From Buttiauxella agrestis (GTDB lineage: Bacteria; Pseudomonadota; Gammaproteobacteria; Enterobacterales; Enterobacteriaceae): 64,000 bases of DNA. Below, piece by piece: positions 1 through 11,122 of the stretch. A program made the translations under genes and the position numbers. Under the pieces are notes generated by a model. It was given only the letters and a program-made list of their open reading frames with translations. It was not told the origin of the DNA and searched no databases. How positions within the stretch are numbered: position 1 is the stretch's first letter; the number at the start of each line of letters is the position of its first letter. The stretch lies in the NCBI RefSeq assembly GCF_900446255.1, contig NZ_UIGI01000001.1, positions 1,514,763 through 1,578,762 on the forward strand. The letters run 5' to 3'.

Positions 1-512
<512 letters not shown>

Positions 513-528
513 TTGATAGGGACACATA

Positions 529-1452
529 ATGAAAAATACCCACGCCGGTTTTATTATTGGCGCGTACCCCTGCGCACCTTCGTTTCACCAGTCAGGGGAA
601 GAACAGGAAACACAATTCTGGCGCAAATTAGCCGATGTGCCAGGTATTCGCGGGCTGGAGCAACCTTGCCTTGAGCATTTGCATCCTTATGGCGATGAAT
701 ATCTGTTTAAACATACGCCAGATGACTGGCAAATTGTGGTGACAGCCATAATGGAAACCATGCGCCGCAGAGGTGCTAACGGAGGATTTGGCCTCGCATC
801 AACGGACGAAGCCCAGCGCAAAAGTTGCGTAGAATACTATCGCCACGTGTGGGAAAAAATTAGCCGCACTAACGACCGCTTTGGTAAACAAAAGGTGATT
901 GCGCTGGAGATACAGGCGGCGCCTGCGATCGGTAATCCGTCGGTAACGCAAGCGGCTGAACGTTTTGCTCAATCTTTAACAGAGCTGCAAAGCTGGGACT
1001 GGCCCTGTGAGTTGGTGATTGAACATTGCGATGCAATGACTCAGCCTGATGCTCGCAAGGGTTTTTTACCCCTCGAGCAGGAGCTGAAAAGTAATTTGGG
1101 GATTTGCCTTAACTGGGCCAGATCGGCCATTGAAGGCCGCAACACCACGCTTCCTCTGGAACACGCGCGGCTCTGCCAGCAAACCGGGAAGCTGGCGGCG
1201 CTGATGTTTTCTGGCACCGCTTTGAATGGCCCGTACGGGGAATGGCAAGATTCACACGCTCCGTTCTCTACATTCGCTGACGAAAGCTTGCTGACGGTAG
1301 AGATTGCCAGGGAAATGTTGAGTGTTTCTCCGCTGGAGTCATTTAAATTTATTGGTATTAAATTATTAGAAATAAACCCGGAAGCCTCTGTTGAACATCG
1401 TGTGGCTATTTTAGCTGACGGTGTTTCTGCATTACGTAGCGCACTAACATAA
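529..1452 (+). CDS. DUF4862 family protein of the yia operon (position of Klebsiella yiaX1)
   Basis: A 307-residue cytoplasmic protein without signal peptide or membrane segments, preceded by an AGGGA Shine-Dalgarno. I recognise it as DUF4862. The spacing of acidic and His residues (E127 in ALEIQ, E165-H166-D168 in VIEHCDA, H243 in SHAPF, E281 in KLLEI) resembles the four-ligand metal site of xylose-isomerase-like TIM barrels; this is my inference. Its place between yiaL and an MFS gene matches yiaX1 of the Klebsiella yiaKLX1X2PQRS operon, which is required for aerobic L-ascorbate use. A sugar-acid isomerase, epimerase or lactonase role would fit. The gene looks more AT-rich than the kinase and decarboxylase genes downstream. 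Confidence 0.75.
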   Translation: MKNTHAGFIIGAYPCAPSFHQSGEEQETQFWRKLADVPGIRGLEQPCLEHLHPYGDEYLFKHTPDDWQIVVTAIMETMRRRGANGGFGLASTDEAQRKSCVEYYRHVWEKISRTNDRFGKQKVIALEIQAAPAIGNPSVTQAAERFAQSLTELQSWDWPCELVIEHCDAMTQPDARKGFLPLEQELKSNLGICLNWARSAIEGRNTTLPLEHARLCQQTGKLAALMFSGTALNGPYGEWQDSHAPFSTFADESLLTVEIAREMLSVSPLESFKFIGIKLLEINPEASVEHRVAILADGVSALRSALT

Positions 1453-1548
1453 TTATAAATAATCATTATTCGACGAGCTAAGAAAAAAAACGTTCCTTTT
1501 TTATTGAAGGGCACGCCAGATCTAATTTTTTATTATCGAGAATAATTT

Positions 1549-2871
1549 ATGAACGCTAACTCTGTTACCCAAACAAATGATATTCCACGAAGCCGCTGGC
1601 TTAGAATAATTCCACCCATTTTAATCACCTGTATTATTTCCTATATGGATCGGGTGAATATTGCTTTCGCCATGCCGGGGGGAATGGACAGTGATTTAGG
1701 TATTACCGCGACCATGGCGGGACTTGCGGGTGGGATCTTCTTTATTGGTTATTTGTTCCTCCAGGTTCCGGGCGGGAAAATTGCCGTTCACGGCAGCGGC
1801 AAAAAATTTATCGGCTGGTCGCTGGTGGCGTGGGTGATTATTTCCATCCTCACCGGCTTCATTACTAACCAATATCAACTGCTGTTTTTACGCTTCGCAC
1901 TGGGTGTCGCGGAAGGGGGCATGTTGCCGGTGGTGCTGACGATGATCAGCAACTGGTTCCCGGATGCCGAACGCGGGCGCGCTAACGCGATTGTGATCAT
2001 GTTCGTGCCCATCGCCGGGATTATCACGGCACCGCTTTCCGGCTGGATTATTTCTGCCATGGACTGGCGCTGGCTGTTCATTATCGAGGGTTTGCTCTCC
2101 GCAGCGGTACTGGTGTTGTGGTCGTTGACCGTTTGCGACCGCCCGCAAGAAGCTCGCTGGATAGATGAACGTGAGAAAAAGTGGCTGATTGACACGCTTA
2201 GCGCGGAACAAAAACAGTTGGCGAAAACGGCGGTGAAGAATGCGTCACTCAGCGCGGTACTTTCTGACCGCACCATGTGGCAACTCATCGCACTCAACTT
2301 CTTCTACCAGACCGGGATTTACGGCTACACCCTATGGCTGCCGACCATCCTCAAAGAATTGACCCACAGCACCATGGGGCAGGTTGGCATGTTAGCCATT
2401 CTGCCGTACGTCGGCGCGATGGCGGGCATGTTCATTTTCTCCTCGCTTTCTGACCGCACAGGCAAGCGCAAATTGTTCGTCGCTCTGCCGCTGATGGGCT
2501 TTGCGTTCTGCATGTTCATGTCCGTGGTCCTCAAAGAACACATCTGGCTTTCCTACACCGCATTGGTCGGTTGCGGCGTCTTTTTGCAATCCGCCGCAGG
2601 CGTGTTCTGGACGATACCTGCCCGCCTGTTTAGTGCAGAAATGGCCGGTGGGGCGCGTGGTGTTATCAATGCGCTCGGTAATCTCGGCGGGTTCTGCGGC
2701 CCGTATGCCGTCGGCTTGTTGATTACGTTCTACAGCAAAGATGCAGGCGTTTATTGCCTGGCGGTTTCACTGGCGATTGCCTCGCTGTTGGCGCTGATGT
2801 TACCGGCGAAATGTGATGCGCCGAACAGCAGCGATCTGCCTGAGCCTGATGGCCGCTTAACGACGCACTGA
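1549..2871 (+). CDS. yiaX2: MFS transporter, anion:cation symporter family (YiaX2-type)
   Basis: A 440-residue major facilitator with about twelve hydrophobic segments and the ACS-family look: an early membrane-embedded YMDRVNIAFA motif, a loop of the GRANA type after helix 4 (residues near 140), and a charged central loop around residues 200-225. ACS members carry organic anions such as hexuronates and galactonate. In the E. coli yia operon this position holds the TRAP transporter yiaMNO; here a single MFS gene replaces it, as with yiaX2 in Klebsiella. The probable substrate is 2,3-diketo-L-gulonate or another ascorbate product. The 96-base gap upstream is A/T-rich and contains no clear terminator. 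Confidence 0.82.
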   Translation: MNANSVTQTNDIPRSRWLRIIPPILITCIISYMDRVNIAFAMPGGMDSDLGITATMAGLAGGIFFIGYLFLQVPGGKIAVHGSGKKFIGWSLVAWVIISILTGFITNQYQLLFLRFALGVAEGGMLPVVLTMISNWFPDAERGRANAIVIMFVPIAGIITAPLSGWIISAMDWRWLFIIEGLLSAAVLVLWSLTVCDRPQEARWIDEREKKWLIDTLSAEQKQLAKTAVKNASLSAVLSDRTMWQLIALNFFYQTGIYGYTLWLPTILKELTHSTMGQVGMLAILPYVGAMAGMFIFSSLSDRTGKRKLFVALPLMGFAFCMFMSVVLKEHIWLSYTALVGCGVFLQSAAGVFWTIPARLFSAEMAGGARGVINALGNLGGFCGPYAVGLLITFYSKDAGVYCLAVSLAIASLLALMLPAKCDAPNSSDLPEPDGRLTTH

Positions 2872-2877
2872 GTGTTT

Positions 2878-2907
2878 GTCGGATGACGCTGCGCTTATCC
2901 GACCTAC
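2878..2907. repeat. REP-type palindrome inside the yia operon
   Basis: Arms GTCGGAT (2878-2884) and ATCCGAC (2897-2903) flank a GC-rich centre and are followed by CTAC, the REP layout. It lies between the MFS stop and the lyxK Shine-Dalgarno, where such elements usually stabilise upstream mRNA or reduce downstream expression. Confidence 0.85.
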
Positions 2908-2927
2908 GAAAGGCTGAGGAGAAATCA

Positions 2928-4454
2928 ATGAAGCAACAATCGCAAGCCTTCTGGCTGGGCATCGACTGCGGTGGTACTTATCTCAAAGCAGGGTTGTACG
3001 ATCAGCAGGGCCGGGAGTTCGCCATTCAGCGCCAGGCGTTAGCCACTGTGGGCGAGAAACCTGGCTGGGCTGAACGGGACATGCAACGGCTTTGGCAAAG
3101 TTGCGCCGACACGATTGCCACATTGCTAAAGCGTTCCGCCATCAGCGGCGATCAGGTTAAAGGCATCGGCATTTCAGCTCAGGGAAAAGGTCTGTTCCTG
3201 CTGGATAAAAATGACCAGCCTTTGGGGCTTGCGATGCTCTCGTCCGACAGGCGCGCGCTGAATATTGTCAGTGACTGGCAGCGGGACAAAATCCCCGAGC
3301 TGCTTTATCCGCACACGCGCCAGACCCTGTGGACCGGGCATCCGGTTTCATTGCTGCGCTGGGTAAAGCAGCACCAGCCGGAACGTTACGCGCAAATTGG
3401 CACGGTGATGATGGCGCATGATTATCTGCGCTGGTGCCTGACGGGCGTAAAAGGTTGCGAAGAGAGCAATATTTCCGAGTCCAATCTCTACAACATGAAT
3501 CGGGGGGCGTATGACCCGCAACTGTTGTCGTGGCTGGGGATTGAAGAGGTTTTTCCGGCGCTACCTCCGGTTGTCGGTTCAAGCCAAATTTGCGGGGAAA
3601 TCACGGCGGACGTGGCGGCCATTACCGGTCTGGTGGCGGGTACGCCCGTTGTCGGCGGCCTGTTCGACGTGGTTTCTACCGCATTGTGCGCGGGTCTGCA
3701 TGATGACACGGCGCTCAATGCGGTGATGGGAACCTGGGCTGTCACCAGCGGCATTGCTAATGGAATCAGCGACCAGGAACCTCATCCTTATGTTTACGGG
3801 CGATTCGTTTCACCCGGTCAGTTCATTGTTCACGAAGCCAGTCCCACGTCGTCGGCCAACCTCGAATGGCTGACAGCCCAGTGTGGAAATCTGAGTTTTA
3901 AGGAAATCAACGGCGCGGTTTCTGCATTGCCCAAAGCGGGTAGTGACGTCCTGTTTCTACCGTTTTTGTATGGCAGTAACGCCGGGCTTGAAATGACCAG
4001 CGGCTTTTATGGCTTGCAGTCGTCGCACCATCGCGGGCACCTGTTGCAGGCAGTTTATGAGGGCGTGGTGTTCAGTCACATGACGCACCTTAACCGGATA
4101 CGCGAGCGGTTTAGCCATGCCAAAACCCTGCGCGTAACCGGCGGCCCGGCGCATTCCGACGTCTGGATGCAGATGCTGGCGGATGTCAGCGGGCTGGCGG
4201 TGGAACTGCCGCAGGTTGAAGAAACCGGCTGTCTGGGCGCGGCGCTCGCCGCACTGGTTGGCACTGGCGTGTTCGCCAGTTTCACTCAGGCGCAGCAGCA
4301 ACTCACACATGCCACGCGGGTGATTCATCCCGATCCCGCCGCCTGGCAGGCTTACCAAACCAAATATCAAAAATATCAGTTACTGATTGAAGCGCTACAG
4401 GGCTTTCATGCCCGTTGCGCGTCGCTAAAAAACACCAGGGAATACCCATTATGA
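2928..4454 (+). CDS. lyxK: L-xylulose/3-keto-L-gulonate kinase (LyxK/YiaP), FGGY family
   Basis: A 508-residue carbohydrate kinase (E. coli LyxK is about 498). It phosphorylates 3-keto-L-gulonate, and L-xylulose as a side activity, with ATP. The N-terminal phosphate loop WLGIDCGGTYLKAG and the C-terminal FGGY signature region beginning VTGGPAHSDVWMQ are present. I place the start at 2928 because a GAGGAG Shine-Dalgarno sits at 2915-2920; an earlier in-frame ATG at 2883 would place the start inside a REP palindrome and has no such site. The stop overlaps the sgbH start in an ATGA at 4451-4454, indicating translational coupling. Confidence 0.93.
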   Translation: MKQQSQAFWLGIDCGGTYLKAGLYDQQGREFAIQRQALATVGEKPGWAERDMQRLWQSCADTIATLLKRSAISGDQVKGIGISAQGKGLFLLDKNDQPLGLAMLSSDRRALNIVSDWQRDKIPELLYPHTRQTLWTGHPVSLLRWVKQHQPERYAQIGTVMMAHDYLRWCLTGVKGCEESNISESNLYNMNRGAYDPQLLSWLGIEEVFPALPPVVGSSQICGEITADVAAITGLVAGTPVVGGLFDVVSTALCAGLHDDTALNAVMGTWAVTSGIANGISDQEPHPYVYGRFVSPGQFIVHEASPTSSANLEWLTAQCGNLSFKEINGAVSALPKAGSDVLFLPFLYGSNAGLEMTSGFYGLQSSHHRGHLLQAVYEGVVFSHMTHLNRIRERFSHAKTLRVTGGPAHSDVWMQMLADVSGLAVELPQVEETGCLGAALAALVGTGVFASFTQAQQQLTHATRVIHPDPAAWQAYQTKYQKYQLLIEALQGFHARCASLKNTREYPL

Positions 4455-5110
4455 GCCGTCCATTATTACAACTCGCCCTTGATTACACCGAGCTTCAACC
4501 GGCATTGCGCGATGCCGCTTTGTTAAGCGATAGCGTCGATATTATCGAAGCGGGAACGCTTTTGTGCCTGACCGAAGGGCTGGAGGCGGTGCGCCAGCTA
4601 CGCCAACTTTGCCCGCAGAAACTGATCGTGGCCGACTGGAAAGTGGCCGACGCGGGGGAAACTCTCGCGGAGCAAGCGTTTAATGCCGGGGCTAACTGGA
4701 TGACGGTAATTTGTGCCGCACCGCTGGCAACGGTGGAAAAAGCACACCAGGTCGCGGTGGCGCGGGGCGGTGAAATCCAGATTGAGCTGTTTGGCAACTG
4801 GACGTTTGACGACGCACGAGCCTGGCACAAAACCGGCATCCGGCAGGCGATTTATCACCGTGGGCGCGATGCTCAGGCCAGCGGCCAAACCTGGGGCGCA
4901 GAAGATTTAGCTCGGATGAAAGTGCTGTCTGATATCGGGCTGGAGTTATCCATAACGGGTGGAATTACACCTGCCGATTTACCGCTGTTCCGCGATATCA
5001 ACGTGAAGGCGTTTATCGCCGGACGCGCGCTTTCTGGCGCGACTAATCCGCAGCAGGTTGCGCAAGATTTCCATGTGCAAATCCGCGAGATCTGGGGAGC
5101 AAAAGCATGA
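4451..5110 (+). CDS. sgbH: 3-keto-L-gulonate-6-phosphate decarboxylase (SgbH/YiaQ)
   Basis: A 219-residue TIM-barrel enzyme of the orotidine-5'-phosphate decarboxylase suprafamily (UlaD and SgbH are 216-220). It decarboxylates 3-keto-L-gulonate-6-phosphate to L-xylulose-5-phosphate. The family active-site stretch VADWKVADAGE, carrying the conserved Asp-x-Lys-x-x-Asp, is at about residues 62-72, and a phosphate-binding loop with GRALSGA lies near the C-terminus. The start at 4451 overlaps the kinase stop (ATGA); a longer upstream start at 4415 would lie inside the kinase gene. The stop overlaps the next start in another ATGA at 5107-5110. Confidence 0.95.
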   Translation: MSRPLLQLALDYTELQPALRDAALLSDSVDIIEAGTLLCLTEGLEAVRQLRQLCPQKLIVADWKVADAGETLAEQAFNAGANWMTVICAAPLATVEKAHQVAVARGGEIQIELFGNWTFDDARAWHKTGIRQAIYHRGRDAQASGQTWGAEDLARMKVLSDIGLELSITGGITPADLPLFRDINVKAFIAGRALSGATNPQQVAQDFHVQIREIWGAKA

Positions 5111-5967
5111 GAGTTCATCCGTTAGGGATTTACGAAAAAGCGCTGCCTAAACACCTTTCCTGGCCGGAGCGCCTGGCGCTGGCAAAAAGCTGTGGGTTTG
5201 ATTTTGTCGAAATGTCGCTTGATGAAACCGATGAGCGCCTCGCACGCCTGGAGTGGAGCACCACGCAACGTGCTTCGCTAGTTGAAGCGATGCTGGAAAG
5301 CGGCGTCACGATCCCGTCGATGTGTCTTTCGGCGCATCGCCGTTTCCCGTTCGGTAGCCACGATGAAACCGTGCGCGAGCGGGCGCGCGAGGTCATGACT
5401 AAAGCCATCAAACTGGCGCGGGATTTAGGTATTCGCACCATCCAACTGGCGGGTTATGACGTCTATTACGAAGAACGCGACGAAGGTACGCAGCAGCGCT
5501 TTGCCGAAGGTCTGGCGTGGGCGGTGGAGCAGGCGGCTGGCGCTCAGGTGATGCTGGCAGTGGAAATTATGGATACCGAATTTATGAATTCGATAACCAA
5601 ATGGAAGAAGTGGGACAAGTTGCTGTCGTCGCCGTGGTTCAGCGTTTACCCGGATGTCGGCAATCTTAGCGCCTGGGGCAACGACGTGCAGGCGGAATTA
5701 ACCCTCGGCATCGACCGCATCGCCGCCATTCATCTCAAAGACACGCAACGGGTGACTGAAACCTGCGCCGGGCAATTCCGCGATGTGCCGTTTGGCGAAG
5801 GGTGTGTTGATTTCGTTGGCGTGTTCCGCACGTTAAAACAGCTTAATTATCGCGGCGCGTTTTTGGTGGAAATGTGGACCGAAAAAGCCAAAGAGCCGGT
5901 GCTGGAAATTATTGAAGCGCGGCGCTGGATTGAACAACGTATGCAGGAAGGGGGATTCGTATGTTAG
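5107..5967 (+). CDS. sgbU: L-xylulose-5-phosphate 3-epimerase (SgbU/YiaR)
   Basis: A 286-residue protein, the same length as E. coli SgbU, of the xylose-isomerase-like TIM-barrel family. It converts L-xylulose-5-phosphate to L-ribulose-5-phosphate. Recognisable family blocks are [18 protein letters not shown] near the N-terminus and the metal-site segments [17 protein letters not shown] and VEMWTEK. It starts within the ATGA overlap with sgbH and ends seven bases inside sgbE, so the four enzyme genes lyxK-sgbH-sgbU-sgbE are one translationally coupled unit. Confidence 0.95.
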   Translation: MRVHPLGIYEKALPKHLSWPERLALAKSCGFDFVEMSLDETDERLARLEWSTTQRASLVEAMLESGVTIPSMCLSAHRRFPFGSHDETVRERAREVMTKAIKLARDLGIRTIQLAGYDVYYEERDEGTQQRFAEGLAWAVEQAAGAQVMLAVEIMDTEFMNSITKWKKWDKLLSSPWFSVYPDVGNLSAWGNDVQAELTLGIDRIAAIHLKDTQRVTETCAGQFRDVPFGEGCVDFVGVFRTLKQLNYRGAFLVEMWTEKAKEPVLEIIEARRWIEQRMQEGGFVC

Positions 5968-6656
5968 AGCCATTAAAACAGCAGGTGCTGGAGGCGAATC
6001 TCGCTCTGCCAGCGCATCATCTGGTGACTTTTACCTGGGGCAATGTCAGCGCCATCGACCGCGAGCAGGGTTTGGTGGTGATTAAACCGTCGGGCGTGGA
6101 ATACGACGGTATGCGTGCTGAAGATATGGTGGTAGTGGATTTGCACAGCGGTGCGGTCGTGGAAGGGGATAAAAAACCGTCATCGGATACCGCAACCCAT
6201 CTGGCGCTGTATCGCCGTTTCCCTGGCATTGGCGGCATCGTTCACACCCATTCGCGGCACGCGACTATCTGGGCACAAGCCGGGCGTGATTTACCCGCCT
6301 GGGGTACCACACACGCGGACTATTTCTACGGCACCATCCCGTGCACGCGCTTAATGACGCACGAAGAAATTGCCGGAGAATATGAACATCAGACCGGTGA
6401 AGTGATTATTCAGACGTTTGTTGAGCGGGACATCGACCCGTTACAGGTTCCGGCGGTGCTGGTGAACGCTCACGGGCCGTTTGCCTGGGGGAAAGACGCG
6501 GCAGATGCGGTGCATAACGCGGTGGTGCTGGAGGAGTGCGCTTATATGGGGCTGTTTTCGACACAGTTAACGCCGCAGCTCGGCAATATGCAGCCGCAAT
6601 TACTCGATAAGCACTATCTACGTAAACACGGCAAAAGCGCCTATTACGGTCAATAA
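5961..6656 (+). CDS. sgbE: L-ribulose-5-phosphate 4-epimerase (SgbE/YiaS)
   Basis: A 231-residue class II aldolase-fold epimerase, identical in length to AraD and SgbE. It interconverts L-ribulose-5-phosphate and D-xylulose-5-phosphate, the last step before the pentose phosphate pathway. The zinc-binding HTHSRHA motif follows GGIV, the phosphate-binding segment KPSGVEYDG is near residue 35, and the catalytic [13 protein letters not shown] block follows. It overlaps sgbU by seven bases and ends the operon. No clear intrinsic terminator follows; A/T-rich DNA leads directly into the cirA control region. Confidence 0.95.
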   Translation: MLEPLKQQVLEANLALPAHHLVTFTWGNVSAIDREQGLVVIKPSGVEYDGMRAEDMVVVDLHSGAVVEGDKKPSSDTATHLALYRRFPGIGGIVHTHSRHATIWAQAGRDLPAWGTTHADYFYGTIPCTRLMTHEEIAGEYEHQTGEVIIQTFVERDIDPLQVPAVLVNAHGPFAWGKDAADAVHNAVVLEECAYMGLFSTQLTPQLGNMQPQLLDKHYLRKHGKSAYYGQ

Positions 6657-6714
6657 ATAAAAAACCTTTCTCCTGAGTGGCATGGCGACATATTACAAAT
6701 TTTAACAATTTGAT

Positions 6715-6729
6715 TGATAACTATTCTCG
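6715..6729. promoter_or_regulatory. Fur box upstream of cirA
   Basis: TGATAAC-T-ATTCTCG matches the 7-1-7 Fur core TGATAAT-n-ATTATCA at 11 of 14 positions and lies in AT-rich DNA about 150 bases before the cirA start. CirA synthesis is known to be iron-repressed through Fur in E. coli. The -10 and -35 hexamers were not fixed. Confidence 0.6.
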
Positions 6730-6879
6730 TTTATTTTATGGTGTCGCCACACTTTACCCCAGCTGGATGTTGGTGAGTAAAGCTTGCAGTCGCTTGCCAA
6801 TGTAGCAAGCGTCGCATTAGGAATGTGAGCGCAATCTATTTGTTAAGTATTGTTTGCCATTCACCTCATGGAGAAAGGA

Positions 6880-8850
6880 ATGTTAAGGTTGAATCCCATC
6901 GTCCGGGGAGGACTTTGCGCGTCAATAATCAGTGCTGCGTTTCCAGTTATTGCTACGGAATACGAAGACACCGTGGTTGTGACTGCGTCTGCTAGCGAGC
7001 AAAGCCTCAAAGATGCGCCTGCCAGTATTAGCGTTATCACTCAAGAAGATCTGAAAAAGAAACCGATCCAGAACCTGAAAGATGTCTTGCAGGAAGTTCC
7101 TGGTGTGCAGCTCACCAACGAAGGGGATAACCGCCAGGGCGTCAGTATTCGTGGCCTGAGTAGCAGCTACACGCTGATTCTGGTGGATGGTAAACGAGTG
7201 AATTCGCGCAATGCCGTATTCCGTCACAATGATTTCGACCTTAACTGGATCCCGGTCGATGCGATTGAACGTATCGAAGTGGTGCGCGGGCCGATGTCCT
7301 CTCTCTATGGTTCCGATGCGTTGGGCGGCGTGGTCAACATTATCACGCGTAAAGTCGGCAAAGCCTGGCACGGCACCATAACAGCAGATACCACGATTCA
7401 GGAAAAACGCGATCGTGGTGATTCTTATAACAGTAATTTCTTCGTCAGCGGCCCAATCGTTGACGACCTGCTCGGGGTGAAAGTTTACGGCAACCTCGGC
7501 AAGCGCGAGAAAGACAAACAAGAAACTTCCAGTACCAGCGCCACGGGTGAAACGCCGCGCATCGAAGGCTTCACGTCGCGTAGCGGCAGCGCCGAATTTG
7601 CGCTGACCCCAACCGAAAACCAGGACATGACTTTCGGTTACGGGTTTGACCGCCAGGACAGGGATTCTGACTCGCTGAATAAAAACCGCATGGAACGCCA
7701 GGATTACTCCATTTCCCATAATGGCCGTTGGGATTATGGCAATACCGAACTGCGTTTCTATGGCGACAAAATTGATAACCTCAATCCGGGCAATAGCTCG
7801 CCAATCACCTCACGCAATAACAGCCTCGACGGCAAACTGGTTCTGCCATTAGGCGAGATCAACCAGTTGCTGACCTTCGGCGGTGAATGGCGTCACGATA
7901 AGTTAAGTGACCCGGTAAACCTGACTGGCGGCAGCAGTTCCGAAACATCCGCCAGCCAGTACGCACTGTTCCTGGAAGACGAATGGCGGATTTTCGAGCC
8001 GCTGGCGTTGACCACCGGCATCCGTATGGATGACCACGAAACATACGGCGACCACTGGAGCCCGCGTGCCTATCTCGTTTATAGCGCGACAGACACCGTC
8101 ACGGTAAAAGGGGGCTGGGCGACCGCGTTTAAAGCGCCTTCTTTATTACAGTTAAGCCCGGACTGGACCAGCAACTCTTGCCGTGGCTCTTGTAAGATTG
8201 TCGGCAGTTCCGACTTGAAACCTGAAACCAGTGAAAGCTTTGAACTTGGCCTGTATTACGCCGGTGATGAAGGCCTGCTGGATGGCGTAAGCGGGAGCAT
8301 CACCACCTTCCAGAACGATCTGGAAGATATGATTGATATCAACCGTACCGCTAACCGCGCACAGGCACCGTCTTATCCTAACTTTGTTGGGTTTGATAGC
8401 GCCGGGCGCCCAGTCTTCAAATACTACAACGTCAACAAAGCGCGTATTCGCGGCGTGGAAACCGAGGTGAAAGTGCCGTTTAACGATCAATGGAAATTGA
8501 CGTTGAACTACACCTATAACGATGGTCGCGATTTAAGTAATGGCGGTAACAAGCCATTGTCTTCTCTGCCATTCCATACCGCAAACGGTACGGTAGACTG
8601 GGTGCCACTGGATGACTGGTCATTCTATGTTTCTGCCAACTATACCGGCGAGCAGCGTGCGACAACCAGCAGCGAACCCACGCCTGGCGGTTACGTAGTG
8701 TGGAATACCGGTGCGGCGTGGAAGGCGACGAAAAACGTTAAACTTCGTGCGGGCGTGCTGAACCTGGGTGACAAAGACCTGAGTCGTGACGATTACAGTT
8801 ACAACGAAGACGGTCGTCGTTACTTTATGGCGGTGGATTACACGTTCTAA
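6880..8850 (+). CDS. cirA: CirA, TonB-dependent catecholate siderophore receptor
   Basis: A 656-residue outer-membrane beta-barrel receptor (E. coli CirA is 663) for linear catecholate siderophores and colicin I in E. coli. A signal peptide ends near VIATEYED; the TonB box is EDTVVVTAS; a plug domain follows with the ISIRGL-type segment and [17 protein letters not shown]; the protein ends with the aromatic barrel signature FMAVDYTF. The start at 6880 has GGAG at 6870-6873; an upstream TTG at 6850 and ATG at 6868 are in frame but the Shine-Dalgarno favours 6880. A Fur-box candidate lies upstream and a paired palindrome follows the stop. Confidence 0.96.
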   Translation: MLRLNPIVRGGLCASIISAAFPVIATEYEDTVVVTASASEQSLKDAPASISVITQEDLKKKPIQNLKDVLQEVPGVQLTNEGDNRQGVSIRGLSSSYTLILVDGKRVNSRNAVFRHNDFDLNWIPVDAIERIEVVRGPMSSLYGSDALGGVVNIITRKVGKAWHGTITADTTIQEKRDRGDSYNSNFFVSGPIVDDLLGVKVYGNLGKREKDKQETSSTSATGETPRIEGFTSRSGSAEFALTPTENQDMTFGYGFDRQDRDSDSLNKNRMERQDYSISHNGRWDYGNTELRFYGDKIDNLNPGNSSPITSRNNSLDGKLVLPLGEINQLLTFGGEWRHDKLSDPVNLTGGSSSETSASQYALFLEDEWRIFEPLALTTGIRMDDHETYGDHWSPRAYLVYSATDTVTVKGGWATAFKAPSLLQLSPDWTSNSCRGSCKIVGSSDLKPETSESFELGLYYAGDEGLLDGVSGSITTFQNDLEDMIDINRTANRAQAPSYPNFVGFDSAGRPVFKYYNVNKARIRGVETEVKVPFNDQWKLTLNYTYNDGRDLSNGGNKPLSSLPFHTANGTVDWVPLDDWSFYVSANYTGEQRATTSSEPTPGGYVVWNTGAAWKATKNVKLRAGVLNLGDKDLSRDDYSYNEDGRRYFMAVDYTF

Positions 8851-8857
8851 GTTTTTG

Positions 8858-8936
8858 CCCTCACCCTAGCCCTCTCCCACGGGAGAGGGGACATCCGGTT
8901 TTCTCCCTCTCCTGGGGGAGAGGGTCGGGGTGAGGG
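8858..8936. repeat. Paired-palindrome intergenic repeat, copy A
   Basis: The element begins CCCTCACCCTAGCCCTCTCC and ends in the complementary GGGAGAGGGTCGGGGTGAGG, with a second internal CCCAC/GGGAGAGG hairpin. Near-identical elements lie at 24053, 35845, 45701 (half) and 56509. This copy separates the convergent cirA and fghA genes and may work as a bidirectional transcription block. Confidence 0.9.
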
Positions 8937-8944
8937 GAAAAATA

Positions 8945-9775
8945 CTAAGCCAAATGCTCCGCATGAAAACGCAGATGGTCTTCAACGAACGACGCAATGA
9001 AATAATAACTGTGATCGTAACCCGGCTGGACGCGGAGCGTTAACGGCCAGTTCTTCTGCCGCGCCACTTCCGCAAACTGTGCCGGTTGTAGTTGATCGGC
9101 CAGGAACTGATCGGCATCCCCCTGATCGATAAGCACCGGAATAGGGTTCGTGCTTTCAGCCTGCATCAGCAAACAGCAGCTATCCCATTCACGCCATTTC
9201 GCTTCGTCTGCACCTAAATAAGCCGCAAAGGCTTTTTGCCCCCATGGCACACGCGTTGGGTTCACAATCGGTGCGAAGGCAGAAACGGAACAGTAGCGGC
9301 CTGGGTTTTTCAACGCGATGCTCAATGCACCATGGCCGCCCATCGAATGCCCGAAAATAGACGCTTTGTCGCTAATGCTGAAGTTATCAGCGATCAACGC
9401 GGGCAGTTCTTCATTAATGTAATCGTACATACGGAAATGCCCGGCCCACGGTTCTTCTGTGGCATTCAGGTAAAACCCTGCGCCCTGGCCGAGATCGTAA
9501 CTTTCATTATTAGGCACGTTTTCACCGCGTGGGCTGGTATCCGGCATCACCAGCACAATTCCTAATTCAGAAGCGACACGCTGTGCGCCGGCTTTGGTGG
9601 TGAAGTTTTCGTCGTTACAGGTTAAACCAGACAACCAATAGAGAACCGGTGGAGGAGTGGTGCGCGGCGTTGGAAGAAAAATACTGAACGTCATCTGGCA
9701 TTTCAATACTGTGGAATCATGGCGCCAGCGCTGCTGCCAGCCTTCAAAACATCGGTGTTCTTCTAGTAGTTCCAT
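8945..9775 (-). CDS. fghA: S-formylglutathione hydrolase (FghA2/YeiG type)
   Basis: A 276-residue alpha/beta-hydrolase of the esterase D family; E. coli YeiG is 278. It hydrolyses S-formylglutathione to formate and glutathione in formaldehyde detoxification. The nucleophile elbow GHSMGGHG, the oxyanion region YWLSGLTC and the C-terminal catalytic His in GYDHSYYF are all present. I chose the start at 9775 ([13 protein letters not shown], matching the family N-terminus), which has an AAGGAC Shine-Dalgarno; an in-frame start at 9838 would add 21 residues. In E. coli this gene also sits between cirA and folE, but here an MFS gene is inserted beside it. Confidence 0.95.
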   Translation of the reverse strand: MELLEEHRCFEGWQQRWRHDSTVLKCQMTFSIFLPTPRTTPPPVLYWLSGLTCNDENFTTKAGAQRVASELGIVLVMPDTSPRGENVPNNESYDLGQGAGFYLNATEEPWAGHFRMYDYINEELPALIADNFSISDKASIFGHSMGGHGALSIALKNPGRYCSVSAFAPIVNPTRVPWGQKAFAAYLGADEAKWREWDSCCLLMQAESTNPIPVLIDQGDADQFLADQLQPAQFAEVARQKNWPLTLRVQPGYDHSYYFIASFVEDHLRFHAEHLA

Positions 9776-9836
9776 CCAGAGGTCCTTATTTATATTCAAG
9801 ATCGATGAATAACTTTCACTTCTCCCCAGTCTAGTC

Positions 9837-11006
9837 ATGCTGCATCATGCTGGCAACGAAATCGTAACAATCGGGGGCTGTGTGGCGGCACGTATCGCGT
9901 TGACGGGATTTTTGGTGTTAGTCGTTGCAATGGGCATTGGCCGCTTTGCATTCACGCCGCAAGTCCCGTTGATGATAGCAGAAGGGCAACTTACCCTAAC
10001 CAGCGCGGGTTTGGTAGCAGCGATTAATTACCTCGGTTATCTGGTTGGCGCGTGGGATGCCATGCGGGCGCACCGGCGTGTCGAGCTGCGATTAATGGCT
10101 GGCGTCTGGGGGGCGGTGATTTTAACACTGCTTTCAGCCACCGTAGATTCCGCATTGTGGCACGCGTTAATTCGTTTTCTGATTGGGTGTGCCAGCGGTT
10201 GGGCGATGGTGTTAATTGCGGCCTGGACGAACGAGCAACTGGCGCATTTAGGTAAACCCGGATTAAGCGCTGCGGTATTTGCAGGGCCGGGGGCCGGGAT
10301 ATTTATCAGCGGTTTGCTGGCGGTTGCGATTCACAGCTACGGGTTATCGGCCAGCCATGCATGGTTGGTTTATGGCGTTTTAGCGCTGCTGTTTATTGTG
10401 TTAATCGCCCGCAACTTACCGCGCAAAGGCGAATTACATCGGCCGGAAACCGCACCAGAGCCGTTGGTTTTAACGCCGCAGCTTAAACGCCTGGTCTGGA
10501 GTTATAGCCTGGCGGGATTTGGCTACATTCTGCCCGCGACATTTCTATCGCAAATGGCCAGCGCACGATTCCCTGGCAGCGCGTTTGCGCAGTTCGTCTG
10601 GCCGATATTCGGTGGCGCGGCAGTGTGCGGTATTTTGCTCGGTATTGCTGCGCGTCATTTGTTGCAAAGTCACCAACGCCTGGCGCTGGTTCTGTGGCTA
10701 CAAGCCCTTGGGGTATTCGCCTCAGATATGATTCCCGGTATGTTCGGGCTGGTGCTGGGTTCGTTGCTGGTGGGCGGAGGCTTCTTATGTGCGGTGCAAT
10801 TATCGCTGCTCTGCGGGCGCGAGCTGGCACCAAAACATACCCGCTATATGGCAGGATTGCTGACCACGGGTTATGCGATGGGGCAGTTAGTTGGGCCGAT
10901 GCTATCGGCATTATCGACGTCACTGACCGGGCAGCTTGAGCCTGCATTATATGTCGCCGGTTTTGCGTTATTGATTAGCGGTGGCCTCGTGTGGCGAAGG
11001 TATTGA
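9837..11006 (+). CDS. YbfB/YjiJ family MFS transporter
   Basis: A 389-residue membrane protein with about twelve hydrophobic helices. The N-terminal block [15 protein letters not shown], followed by the [11 protein letters not shown] helix, is the hallmark of the YbfB/YjiJ MFS family (E. coli YjiJ), whose substrates are unknown; some family members sit beside amino-acid or aromatic-acid regulators. The first ATG at 9837 lacks a good ribosome site; a GTG near 9881 behind a G-rich stretch could be the true start, which would shorten the N-terminus by about 15 residues. It is divergent from fghA. E. coli K-12 has no gene here, so this is an insertion between fghA and folE. Confidence 0.8.
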   Translation: MLHHAGNEIVTIGGCVAARIALTGFLVLVVAMGIGRFAFTPQVPLMIAEGQLTLTSAGLVAAINYLGYLVGAWDAMRAHRRVELRLMAGVWGAVILTLLSATVDSALWHALIRFLIGCASGWAMVLIAAWTNEQLAHLGKPGLSAAVFAGPGAGIFISGLLAVAIHSYGLSASHAWLVYGVLALLFIVLIARNLPRKGELHRPETAPEPLVLTPQLKRLVWSYSLAGFGYILPATFLSQMASARFPGSAFAQFVWPIFGGAAVCGILLGIAARHLLQSHQRLALVLWLQALGVFASDMIPGMFGLVLGSLLVGGGFLCAVQLSLLCGRELAPKHTRYMAGLLTTGYAMGQLVGPMLSALSTSLTGQLEPALYVAGFALLISGGLVWRRY

Positions 11007-11122
11007 CGATTTCAATAATTATCGTTCGCACTACTGGATTATGCGACCGCGCTCACGCACAATGAGCGCACACTTTGCCCCTATGAGGGCAGGGGTCAGC
11101 CACACCTGCAGGAGAAAACAAC

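Noticed and set aside
1453-1548. Terminator between the DUF4862 and MFS genes
   Set aside because: An A-run and a T-run can pair, but the stem is all A-T with no GC arm; an attenuator is not convincing.
6922-7719. A 265-codon open frame antisense to cirA
   Set aside because: It lies wholly inside the strongly conserved cirA frame, has no Shine-Dalgarno and no recognisable domain; a shadow of codon bias.
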